The notes under the pieces are model-generated. The model was given only the letters and a program-made list of their open reading frames with translations. It was not told where the DNA came from and searched no databases. A program made the translations under genes and the position numbers. From an uncultured Clostridia bacterium (GTDB lineage: Bacteria; Bacillota; Clostridia; Christensenellales; Aristaeellaceae): 35,793 nucleotides of DNA. Location of the stretch: NCBI GenBank assembly GCA_937906775.1, contig CALCUD010000102.1, forward strand, positions 1 through 35,793, written 5' to 3'. Numbering within the stretch: the first letter of the stretch is position 1; every line of letters begins with the position of its first letter. Positions 1 to 7,263 of this stretch are shown piece after piece.

Positions 1-27
1 AAGCCGGGAGAGAAACTCTTCCGGCTT
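1..27 (-). terminator. Probable terminator hairpin after the peptide-binding protein gene
   Basis: A 12-bp inverted repeat (AAGCCGGGAGAG, loop AAA, CTCTTCCGGCTT, one G-U pair) lies about 50 bases past the stop of the minus-strand solute-binding protein gene. The U-tract expected on the minus strand would fall before base 1, so the call rests on the stem and its position only. Confidence 0.6.
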
Positions 28-76
28 CCACCATTGATTTAAGACGATTGCTCGCCCGAACCAACCGGATTACCGA

Positions 77-2029
77 TTAGTTGCCGGCCAGCCAGGCTTC
101 CTTGGCAGCATTGTAGTCAGCAGCGGTCACAGGTTCAGCCTGCAGCTTCATGTACTTGAAGTAGGGCACAGCGTTGTAGGCAGCCTGTCCGTACAGACCG
201 TAGGCAGCGCTGAAGGGCTTCACCCGGCTGACAATCAGATTCGCGCCGGAAGTGCTGTAGGAACGGAGAATACCGTTAGCCAGCAGCATAGCTTCGCACT
301 TCGCGAACTTCTCGATACGCTCGTCGCCGACAGAGGCGTTGGCGTCTTCGATCATCTTCTGGAGATCGTACAGACCGATTGCTTCCTTCGCGGCTTTGCC
401 GGATTCGCTTTCGATCTCGCTGGTCAGATTCAGACCGGAGTAGTTCAGCATATCGCCTTCGTTGACATCATAGCAATGGATGTAGGTCAGCGGATCGCCG
501 TAGTCAGGACCCCAACCGGCGCCAAACGCGAAGTCGATGGAGTTTTCTTCACCGGTGGAGATGGAATAGAAGGAAGAATAGTAAACGGAAGAGTTGCCTT
601 CGAAGAAGATAAGGTTCACATCGACGTATTCGCCGATCGCATCTTCAATGCTCTTTTCCATGGCCAAAGCAGCATTCTTGTTATTCTCGTTGGAAGCATA
701 GACAGGATAGTCCAGCTTGACAGGCCATGCGGAAACTTTGTCACCCAGTTCTTCCTTGGCCTTGGCGGCGAACTTCTGGGCGCGTTCCGGATTGTACCAG
801 GCGTCCTGTCCGTCGTTCAGGTCGATTCCGGCGAATTCGGGTTCAAGTGCTTCCAGTTCTTTGGTCAGGATCGCGCCGTAGCTGCGTCCGTCACTGGTCA
901 CAGCGAAGGTGTAGGGAACCAGCGTGTTGCGGGCAGCGTCCAGAGCACGTTCTTCACCCACGGAGATCGCCTGAGTCGCCTTGGTGGAGTACGCGGCATA
1001 AACAGCCAGACGGAAATACTTGTTCAGGATGGCAGCCTTGGTGTCAGCCTTCTCCGCGTCGGTCTTGTTCGTCGTGATGACGGACGGATCGTTGTACAGG
1101 GCATAAGCCTGACGGTCGAAGTTGAAGGCGCCCCAGTAGGAGGTCGCGGTAGTCATGGACTTGTACTGGTTGTCGGCATAAAGCTCGTCAGCCTTGGCCA
1201 CAACATCCGGCAGGGAGGAGTTGATGCCGGTGGAGGTCACTTCGCCGTTCACGAACATATTGAAGTTCTGGGACGGATCCTGACCGTCGTAATAGGTCAC
1301 CACAACATGCTGGACATGGACATTGTCCTTGTCGTAGTAGTTGGGGTTGGCATCAAACCGTACTTCCTGAGAGGGAACCAGGGAAGACAGGATGTAGCAG
1401 CCGTTGTACAGGATGCTGGAGGGTTCCACAGCGCCGAAATCGGCTCCCTTGGATTCGAGGAACTCGCCGTTGATCGGGTACAGGATGGAATAGGTGGTCA
1501 TGCCGTCAAAGTAACCGCAGCCCTGGGTCAGGGAGTAGGTCAGCTTGTTGCCGTCGGCTTTGATTCCGACATCGTCCCAGGTGCCGGTGCCTTCGACATA
1601 CTCATGCAGGCCAACGATCAGGCCTTCAACCAGGCCCAGCGTTTCGGACTTGGTCGCGACAGCGTGCTGCATGCCGGTGATCCAGTCTTCAGCCTTGACA
1701 TTGTCATATTCTTCGCCTTCGCTGGTGGTCCAGACAGCGTCATCACGAATGGTGAAAGTCCACTCGGAAGCGTCTTCGTTGCAGGTCCATTCACTGGCCA
1801 TGCCGCCAACCAGCTTGCCGTGAGGATCCTGGGTCAGCAGGCCTTCGATGAAGTTGCTGGTATAGTCGCCGTTGGAGGACTTGTTGTTGTAAACATAGTC
1901 CAGAGTGGTAATGTCGAAACCATCGAGCATGGAATAGGTATCGGGTCCGGTGTAGGCTTCCTCGGCCACAACGTTGATCACGGTCAGAGCCATCATCAGC
2001 GCAAGAGCCAATGCGAGGATCTTTTTCAT
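77..2029 (-). CDS. ABC transporter substrate-binding protein, oligopeptide (SBP_bac_5) family
   Basis: A 650-residue extracytoplasmic solute-binding protein of the OppA/DppA type, expected to capture peptides (or, in some relatives, other small ligands) for an ABC importer. The N-terminus is a clear signal peptide (MKKILALALALMMALTVINV), followed by the mature chain from about residue 22. Family-like patterns include the early ...EGLLTQDPHGKLVGGMASEW segment and a long two-lobe body ending ...AAYNAVPYFKYMKLQAEP. The signal peptide has no lipobox cysteine, which is unusual for a monoderm binding protein. The start follows an AGGAGG ribosome site (aggagggacaatccATG). No permease or ATPase gene is adjacent: the upstream neighbour is an amylase and the downstream side has a hairpin, so it looks like an orphan binding protein that uses permeases encoded elsewhere. 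The ligand is not predictable from sequence. Confidence 0.93.
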   Translation of the reverse strand: MKKILALALALMMALTVINVVAEEAYTGPDTYSMLDGFDITTLDYVYNNKSSNGDYTSNFIEGLLTQDPHGKLVGGMASEWTCNEDASEWTFTIRDDAVWTTSEGEEYDNVKAEDWITGMQHAVATKSETLGLVEGLIVGLHEYVEGTGTWDDVGIKADGNKLTYSLTQGCGYFDGMTTYSILYPINGEFLESKGADFGAVEPSSILYNGCYILSSLVPSQEVRFDANPNYYDKDNVHVQHVVVTYYDGQDPSQNFNMFVNGEVTSTGINSSLPDVVAKADELYADNQYKSMTTATSYWGAFNFDRQAYALYNDPSVITTNKTDAEKADTKAAILNKYFRLAVYAAYSTKATQAISVGEERALDAARNTLVPYTFAVTSDGRSYGAILTKELEALEPEFAGIDLNDGQDAWYNPERAQKFAAKAKEELGDKVSAWPVKLDYPVYASNENNKNAALAMEKSIEDAIGEYVDVNLIFFEGNSSVYYSSFYSISTGEENSIDFAFGAGWGPDYGDPLTYIHCYDVNEGDMLNYSGLNLTSEIESESGKAAKEAIGLYDLQKMIEDANASVGDERIEKFAKCEAMLLANGILRSYSTSGANLIVSRVKPFSAAYGLYGQAAYNAVPYFKYMKLQAEPVTAADYNAAKEAWLAGN

Positions 2030-2185
2030 GGATTGTCCCTCCTGTTATTATTTCACGCTGTCGGCGTGAGCTTTATGATTGCCGGGAGCGCGGACTCCGG
2101 ACGTGAAACCGGCGTTCTCTTTAAGGCGAAAAAAGAGAAGCGGATATCACTTTCCGTTGTTTCGCATTCACCAACACTTTTTTGC

Positions 2186-2214
2186 ATTATATCAAATGGC
2201 GTGTTTCATTGCAA
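2186..2214 (-). promoter_or_regulatory. Sigma-A promoter with extended -10 for the peptide-binding protein gene
   Basis: On the minus strand, TTGCAA (2209-2214) and TATAAT (2186-2191) are separated by 17 bases. The -10 is preceded by TGA, giving an extended -10 (TGn). It is about 157 bases upstream of the start codon, so the transcript has a fairly long leader. The rest of the 2030-2287 gap is A/T-rich and I see no structured element in it. There is no clear terminator after the amylase gene either, so read-through from it is possible. Confidence 0.7.
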
Positions 2215-2287
2215 TATTTTTTTGGGTATTTTGTATTCCTGATGTATTTATTTTTTATTTCGGAGTGAATGAACGGATCCGGTTGAG

Positions 2288-3883
2288 TCAGCGGAGAACA
2301 GCGCTGGTCTGCGCGCCAAGCGTCAGAACCGTTCCTTCCAGGACAGCATCTCCTGCGCCGATGGAGGCCGCCAGCATGTCAAACCGGCGATCTGTGACCG
2401 CACTCAGATCCACCGTTTTCGCAGAACGGGTCGGATTGTGGATCACAGCCACGGTGCTGCCGTTGTATTCCGAAAGAAAGCCTCCGACTTTCGTGCCGTC
2501 AAAAGGTAGCGCGATATACGTGCCGCGGGCGATCTCCGGATTGGCCCGACGGATCATCAGCAAGCGTTTGTAATAAGTGAGGATCCCCCATGCTTCTCCC
2601 TGCAGATTGCTCACCGCGTAAGGGGTTTGATTGGAAGACTTGTATGTCACGCCTGCGGGATCTTCCACCGTATCGCCGTCTCCCCAAAGCATGGCAAGCC
2701 GCCGGTTCGCGTCGGTATTCGCGCCCCCGCGGGAACCGCGCAGACCGATCTCCTCCCCGTAATAGATGAACGGAGAACCCGGAGAAAGGATATACAGATT
2801 GGCCGCCATATTCATGAAACCGCTCGCCACGGTGAGATATCCCGCGCAACGGTCCGTATCATGATTGGAAAGGAACAGGCATTCGCGGGCATCCGGGGAG
2901 AGATCCGTCAGATGTTCCTGGCGCGCCTGGATATAGGATGTAAATCGGTTGGCGTCCCCGCCCTTGGCAGTTTCAGCAATGATTCCCTCCGCGCCCGCCG
3001 CGGAAAAATTGAAACAGTTCACAGCGGGGACATACCTGTCGACTGTACTTTCCCCGTCCCAGACTTCCGCCACTGTCCAGATCTCCGGATTGATCTTTTC
3101 CAGTTCTGCGAGATACCATTTCCAGAAATCTGCATTCTTTTCGTTTTCGCCGTAGTAAAGATACTTCGCTGCGTCAAAACGGAAACCGTCAATCCCCTTT
3201 CCCAGCCAGTATCCGGCAACATCCACCAGCTGATCCCGGACAAGCGGAGAGTCAAAATTCAATTCCGGCATATTGTCCGCGAAGTTTGCTTCATACAGCA
3301 GATCTGTTCCCGCTTTTCGCGCAAAACGGCGTCCGGCAGGCAGCGTATCCCCGGAAAGACGCCAGACATAGAAATCATACCAGATGCTCGCGGGATTCTG
3401 CGTCCGGTGCGCATTGACAAAATTTCTGAACCAGCGGTGATCCGTCCCCGTATGGTTGACAGGCAGGTCCAGGATGACCTTCACATCCCGTTCGTGACAT
3501 ATGCGGATCAGTTCCTCCAGATCCTCATTCGTTCCAAAGGACGGATCCACAGTATAGTAATCCGTCACGTCGTATTTGTGATAGGAGGGAGAGACAAAAA
3601 CAGGCGTCAGCCAGAGTCCCTCGATTCCGAGACTTTTCCCGGATGCCGGATCTCCGTCATTCAGATAATCCATCCGTTCGATGATCCCCCGGATGTCTCC
3701 GGTCCCATCCCCGTCAGAATCAGAAAACGAACCGACAAAAATCTCATAAAACACCCGGTTGTCATCCCGGACATTCTCCCCGAAAAAAGTCACGTCCGTC
3801 ACCTGATACTCTGTATCGCCGGCGGCAGCCTGTCCGAACAGCAGCAAAACCGCCAGCAGAAACCCCATCCATCTGCGCATCAT
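2288..3883 (-). CDS. Secreted alpha-amylase, glycoside hydrolase family 13
   Basis: A 531-residue GH13 enzyme expected to hydrolyse alpha-1,4-glucans (starch, glycogen or maltodextrin) outside the membrane. The signal peptide covers residues 1-21 with no lipobox. A calcium-loop-like DSDGDGTGD lies at 55-63. All four GH13 conserved regions are present: DLPVNH (139-144), GFRFDAAKY with nucleophile Asp237, EVW with acid/base Glu273, and FLSNHDTDR with Asp342. A small C-terminal beta domain ends the chain and no extra binding module is seen. The length is typical for single-domain extracellular amylases. Two consecutive ATGs (3883 and 3880) follow a GGAGG site; the second has better spacing (6 rather than 3 bases). 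It is transcribed divergently from the galactanase gene set. Confidence 0.94.
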   Translation of the reverse strand: MMRRWMGFLLAVLLLFGQAAAGDTEYQVTDVTFFGENVRDDNRVFYEIFVGSFSDSDGDGTGDIRGIIERMDYLNDGDPASGKSLGIEGLWLTPVFVSPSYHKYDVTDYYTVDPSFGTNEDLEELIRICHERDVKVILDLPVNHTGTDHRWFRNFVNAHRTQNPASIWYDFYVWRLSGDTLPAGRRFARKAGTDLLYEANFADNMPELNFDSPLVRDQLVDVAGYWLGKGIDGFRFDAAKYLYYGENEKNADFWKWYLAELEKINPEIWTVAEVWDGESTVDRYVPAVNCFNFSAAGAEGIIAETAKGGDANRFTSYIQARQEHLTDLSPDARECLFLSNHDTDRCAGYLTVASGFMNMAANLYILSPGSPFIYYGEEIGLRGSRGGANTDANRRLAMLWGDGDTVEDPAGVTYKSSNQTPYAVSNLQGEAWGILTYYKRLLMIRRANPEIARGTYIALPFDGTKVGGFLSEYNGSTVAVIHNPTRSAKTVDLSAVTDRRFDMLAASIGAGDAVLEGTVLTLGAQTSAVLR

Positions 3884-3915
3884 AAACCTCCGGCGACCGT
3901 TCTGATTTCGTACAT

Positions 3916-3945
3916 ACTATCTCCCCGGAACGCGCTGCTTGTCAA
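3916..3945 (-). promoter_or_regulatory. Probable promoter of the amylase gene, sharing its -35 with a divergent promoter
   Basis: On the minus strand, a consensus TTGACA (3940-3945) is followed after 18 bases by GATAGT (3916-3921), a 4/6 match to the -10 consensus. It sits about 35 bases before the amylase start codon. The same bases read on the plus strand give TTGTCA, the -35 of the opposite promoter. Confidence 0.55.
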
Positions 3946-3967
3946 TCCCCCCGAATCATGATATATT
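3939..3967 (+). promoter_or_regulatory. Probable promoter of the plus-strand galactanase gene set
   Basis: TTGTCA (3939-3944), 17-base spacer, TATATT (3962-3967). Transcription would start near 3974, giving a leader of about 25 bases before the ATG at 4000. The -35 overlaps the -35 of the divergent amylase promoter. Confidence 0.6.
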
Positions 3968-3999
3968 GACCGAAAGGCATGCAGAAAGGTATCGTGCTT

Positions 4000-4494
4000 A
4001 TGGTTTCTTTGTATTCATCGTCCGATATTTCATCCCTTTCACGCCGAAAAAAAGTCTGTCTGCGTCTGTCGCTGATCCTGTCCGTACTGACGGCCACTGT
4101 CTGTACCGCGATCTGTTTCTTTGTCCGTACGTCCAATGCCGGAAAGCTCCAGCTGGCTGTCACCGTCTTCTTCACACTGGGCGGATGGGCGGTGATCCTG
4201 CTTCTCCGTCTGGGATACTTTCCCGCGAAAGCAGCAGAAGCACACTGCGCCGGAATCCTTTCGGCCGAACCGGCAGAACTGTGCGGAATACTGCGTCTCA
4301 CCGGTCAGCGGATCCGGGTCCCGAAAAGCATCCTCGTGCAGCACGCTGTTCTGCATACGGAGAATGAAGAGATCCTTCTGAGCGTCGAGGCCAGCCGGGC
4401 TGCCCTGCTTCCGGCCTGTGACGCGCCTGTCCGGATCACCGTGGTCCGGAAATTCATCACATCCTTTGAGGTGCCGTGTGAAGAAAATCCGTAA
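4000..4494 (+). CDS. Unrecognised small membrane protein, two predicted TM helices plus a soluble domain
   Basis: A 164-residue protein I do not recognise. Residues 1-20 are polar and basic (MVSLYSSSDISSLSRRKKVC), followed by two hydrophobic segments at about 22-38 and 47-64. The remaining 95 residues look beta-rich (GILRLTGQRIRVPKSILVQH ... APVRITVVRKFITSFEV) and could be a small barrel, but no family is assigned. An ATG at 3979 would be nearly leaderless with its purine tract one base away; the ATG at 4000 follows AGAAAGG by 11 bases and is preferred. The 3' end overlaps the next gene by 17 bases, which suggests translational coupling. It is the first gene of a probable three-gene operon ending in a GH53 galactanase, so a role in polysaccharide sensing or uptake is possible but unproven. 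Confidence 0.7.
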   Translation: MVSLYSSSDISSLSRRKKVCLRLSLILSVLTATVCTAICFFVRTSNAGKLQLAVTVFFTLGGWAVILLLRLGYFPAKAAEAHCAGILSAEPAELCGILRLTGQRIRVPKSILVQHAVLHTENEEILLSVEASRAALLPACDAPVRITVVRKFITSFEVPCEENP

Positions 4495-5047
4495 AATTCT
4501 CTCCCAATTGCCCGTTCTGCTGCTGTGGGCGTTCACAGCGATATTTCTGTGGACGTGGATTTTCACATTTTTGACCGATACGGATGCGGAACACAAGCTT
4601 ACCCTGTATGCCGACGTTCCGGATATCCGTGAGACCGGACTGTCCCTGAGGCTGGAGGAAGAAGCCTTTCCGGGGATCCGCATGGTGAAAGTCCGTGAAT
4701 TCTCCGATGTCCTGTTTGACGGCAATCCGCTTCGGAAAGCCGATCTGTTCATTCTGTCCGGGAAGCGGGCGGAAACTTATGCAGATTGGTTCGCTCCTCT
4801 TCCGGAAGAATTCGCCGGATTCCGGGATCTCTGGGAAACCGGCGGGATCGCCTTCGGTCTGCCGCTGTATCTTCCCGCCGGAGGAAATGCCGCCGCCGCG
4901 GAATGGATCGATTATGTTCCGGAAAACAGTCCCCCGGAAGCCTTTTATCTGTTTTTCGGCAATCAGTCTGTTCATCTCGCAGGCAATGCCGGCGCGTCGG
5001 ATAATCTTTGTGCTGACGCCGCCGGTGTCATTCTGCAGCTGAAATGA
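4478..5047 (+). CDS. Unrecognised membrane-anchored protein resembling one lobe of a solute-binding protein
   Basis: A 189-residue protein starting at GTG 4478, four bases after GAGGTG. A basic N-terminus and one TM helix (about residues 10-31, LPVLLLWAFTAIFLWTWIFT) anchor an extracytoplasmic domain. That domain starts KLTLYADVPDIRETGL and runs through an ADLFILSG strand and a GGIAFGLPLYLPAGG segment. The order of strands and helices recalls the N-terminal lobe and crossover of a MalE-like binding protein, but a second lobe is missing (about 155 soluble residues against roughly 350 or more). This resemblance is my reading, not a search result. It overlaps the upstream gene by 17 bases and ends 38 bases before the galactanase, so it is probably co-transcribed with both. 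Alternatives are an unrelated alpha/beta lipoprotein-like domain or a decayed binding protein. Confidence 0.7.
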   Translation: MKKIRKILSQLPVLLLWAFTAIFLWTWIFTFLTDTDAEHKLTLYADVPDIRETGLSLRLEEEAFPGIRMVKVREFSDVLFDGNPLRKADLFILSGKRAETYADWFAPLPEEFAGFRDLWETGGIAFGLPLYLPAGGNAAAAEWIDYVPENSPPEAFYLFFGNQSVHLAGNAGASDNLCADAAGVILQLK

Positions 5048-5085
5048 TATCAGGTCTATCATATATACAGAAGGAAGGTCTGCTT

Positions 5086-7020
5086 ATGTTCCGCATTTTG
5101 TCCCTGATCCTCTGTCTGCTGCTTCTGCCCGTTCTTTCCTGCGCCGAAGTAAGCTCCTCCTCCCTGTTTGTAAAGAAAGTCGACAATCTGCCGGAGAATT
5201 TCATCTTCGGGATGGACGCCTCCTGTGTTCCCGCTTTGGAGGCGTCCGGCGTCCGGTATTTTGACTTTGACGGCAAGGAAAAGGATGTTTACGAAATTCT
5301 CGCTGAAAACGGATTCAACTATGTCCGCGTCCGCGTATGGAACGACCCGTACGACGGTCAGGGCAACGGCTACGGAGGCGGAAACTGCGATATTGCCAAC
5401 GCGGTCGCGATCGGGCGCCGCGTTACCGAGGCCGGAATGAAGCTTCTGGTTGACTTTCACTATTCAGACTTCTGGGCGGATCCTGCCAAGCAGATGGTCC
5501 CGAAGGCATGGGCTGATATGACGATTGAAGAAAAAGCGGAGGCGTGCTACCGGTTTACGAAGGATTGTCTGGAACAGCTGAAGGCCGCCGGGGTCGATGT
5601 CGGCATGGTGCAGACAGGAAATGAAACAAACGGGAAACTGTGCGGAGAAAAGATCTGGTTCAACATTCAATATCTGATGCAGGCAGGTTCCAGAGCCACC
5701 CGTGAGGTTTACCCGGATGCGCTGGTCGCCCTGCATTTCGCCAATCCGGAAAAGGCCGGAAGCTATGAAACCTATGCAAAAAAAATGGATTACTACAACG
5801 TGGACTATGATGTATTTGCGTCCTCCTATTATCCCTACTGGCACGGCACGCTTGAGAATCTGGCCTCTGTGCTTTCCGGGATTGCCGATACCTACGGAAA
5901 AAAAGTCATGGTCATGGAAACCTCTTGGGCTTACACCGATCAGGATTCCGATTTTTCGGGGAACACGATCGGGGACAGCGGAACGATCGTTAAGGACTAT
6001 CCCTTCTCCGTTCAGGGGCAGGCCAACCATCTTCGCACGCTGACGGATACGCTGGTCAATAAAACCAGCAATGCCATCGGCGTCGTATACTGGGAGGGTA
6101 CATGGATCACCGTCGGAACAGAATCCTATGAGGATAACAAGCAGAAATGGCTGGAATTCGGTTCCGGGTGGGCTTCTCCCTATGCTGCCGGCTATGATCC
6201 GGAGGACGCCGGAAGATACTGGGGAGGCTGTGCCGTCGACAATCAGGCGTTGTTCAGTCCCGACGGAAAAGCGCTGGAATCCCTGAAAACTTTCGCGCTG
6301 CTGCGAAACGGCAACGAGATCCCGGTCGTTGCAGACTCCCTGGAGGATGTTATCCTGATGTGTGATCTGAACGCCCCGCTCCTGCTTCCGGATACCGTCA
6401 ACGCCGTCATGACGGACAACAGCAGGCAGGCGGTCCCGGTCGTGTGGGATCTGACGCCCGAACAGGATGCCGCCATGCACAGCGGAGGCGCCGCGCAGTA
6501 TGAGATCACCGGGAATGCGGGCGGTATGACCGCGCACGCCTATGTCAGCATGGTCGAATATAATTTTCTGAACGACTGGAGCTTCGAGGAGGGCGGCTCA
6601 GACTGGGTATTCACCGATCTGAAGCATTCCGATGAACTGTATATTGAAGACAAGAAGTCGGATTCGCTCACCGGAACGAAGCATGCCCACTTCTGGTCCT
6701 CCGGCAGGGACAAAACCGAATTCACCCTGACTCAAACCGTAAAGAATCTGCCCGCAGGTAAGTACAGTTTTACCGTTTCCGTCATGGGCGGAGATTGCGG
6801 GGATACAGAGATCTATGGTTTCGCGAAGGTCAACGGTGAAGACGCAGGGTCTGTCCCGATGGTCATCACCTCCTTCGGAAACTGGGATACGGAAACGGTA
6901 CCCGGCTTCTCCGTTCCCGAAGCGGCTGAAGTGACCGTTGGCATCTATGTCAAAGCTCAGGGAAGCGGAAACGGCGCCTGGGGAAAGATCGATGACGCGC
7001 TTCTGAACAGTGTAAAATAA
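5086..7020 (+). CDS. Secreted arabinogalactan endo-beta-1,4-galactanase, GH53, with C-terminal modules
   Basis: A 644-residue enzyme expected to cut beta-1,4-galactan side chains of pectin (type I arabinogalactan) to galacto-oligosaccharides. A signal peptide (residues 1-19, ending LSCA) precedes a GH53 catalytic domain at about 37-400. Key features are FIFGMDASCVPALEASG, the NGFNYVRVRVWNDP strand, the acid/base Glu180 in QTGNETNG, and the nucleophile Glu278 in VMVMETSWAY. After about residue 420 comes a short beta domain resembling the bacterial Ig-like inserts often joined to GH53, then a roughly 140-residue beta-sandwich (LNDWSFEEGG ... GKIDDALLNSV) resembling CBM61-type galactan-binding modules. 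The ATG at 5086 follows AAGGAAGG; an in-frame ATG at 5044 lacks a site and would bury the signal peptide. It is last of three plus-strand genes, and a T7 tract follows the stop without a convincing stem. Confidence 0.93.
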   Translation: MFRILSLILCLLLLPVLSCAEVSSSSLFVKKVDNLPENFIFGMDASCVPALEASGVRYFDFDGKEKDVYEILAENGFNYVRVRVWNDPYDGQGNGYGGGNCDIANAVAIGRRVTEAGMKLLVDFHYSDFWADPAKQMVPKAWADMTIEEKAEACYRFTKDCLEQLKAAGVDVGMVQTGNETNGKLCGEKIWFNIQYLMQAGSRATREVYPDALVALHFANPEKAGSYETYAKKMDYYNVDYDVFASSYYPYWHGTLENLASVLSGIADTYGKKVMVMETSWAYTDQDSDFSGNTIGDSGTIVKDYPFSVQGQANHLRTLTDTLVNKTSNAIGVVYWEGTWITVGTESYEDNKQKWLEFGSGWASPYAAGYDPEDAGRYWGGCAVDNQALFSPDGKALESLKTFALLRNGNEIPVVADSLEDVILMCDLNAPLLLPDTVNAVMTDNSRQAVPVVWDLTPEQDAAMHSGGAAQYEITGNAGGMTAHAYVSMVEYNFLNDWSFEEGGSDWVFTDLKHSDELYIEDKKSDSLTGTKHAHFWSSGRDKTEFTLTQTVKNLPAGKYSFTVSVMGGDCGDTEIYGFAKVNGEDAGSVPMVITSFGNWDTETVPGFSVPEAAEVTVGIYVKAQGSGNGAWGKIDDALLNSVK

Positions 7021-7041
7021 GGCTTCCCGGCGGCTGTTTTT

Positions 7042-7056
7042 TTGGAAACGATACCA
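7042..7056. promoter_or_regulatory. Catabolite-responsive (cre-type) operator candidate
   Basis: TTGGAAACGATACCA matches every fixed position of the CcpA/LacI-family consensus WTGNAANCGNWNNCW. It lies 38 bases upstream of the -35 of the sugar transporter promoter and 21 bases after the galactanase stop. That placement would suit activation by CcpA or a local LacI-type regulator, or looping repression. No regulator gene is in the window. Confidence 0.65.
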
Positions 7057-7066
7057 ATTCAGTAAA

Positions 7067-7084
7067 TCAAAGGGTTTCAAAGGG
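7067..7084 (+). repeat. Tandem direct repeat TCAAAGGG, 10-bp period
   Basis: TCAAAGGG occurs at 7067-7074 and again at 7077-7084, exactly one helical turn apart. The second copy ends 9 bases before the -35 box of the sugar transporter promoter. The geometry suits an activator that binds as a tandem pair (AraC-like or response-regulator type), but no regulator is identified. Confidence 0.6.
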
Positions 7085-7093
7085 ATTCTATTG

Positions 7094-7122
7094 TTGACAT
7101 CCAATCCTGTTTGTTGTAGTAT
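7094..7122 (+). promoter_or_regulatory. Sigma-A promoter of the sugar ABC transporter operon
   Basis: Consensus TTGACA (7094-7099), 17-base spacer, TAGTAT (7117-7122). Transcription would start near 7129, leaving a leader of about 135 bases before the binding-protein ATG. I see no convincing riboswitch or terminator in that leader. Confidence 0.8.
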
Positions 7123-7263
7123 AAATTGCTGAAACCGGACAAATCATACATCCTGTTTGATCGCTTTGAACCATGAAAACAGACAGGAAGTTACTCCGGC
7201 AACAGAAAACTGTGTTCCCGGACCGGACGGTCTGTGAATAAAAAAGAAAGGATGATGTAACCC

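Noticed and set aside
476..2242. A 588-codon open frame on the plus strand opposite the peptide-binding protein gene
   Set aside because: It is antisense to a clear SBP_bac_5 gene, has a low-complexity Val/Gly-rich composition, no ribosome site and no family resemblance; it is a by-product of codon bias.
4039..4752. A 237-codon minus-strand frame opposite the two unknown proteins
   Set aside because: The plus-strand frames have ribosome sites, TM helices and operon spacing; the minus-strand frame is Arg/Ser-rich without domain-like pattern or start signal.
7173..7241. A 22-codon open frame in the leader of the sugar transporter operon
   Set aside because: No ribosome site precedes its ATG, and no repeat of regulatory codons or alternative hairpins suggests a leader peptide.
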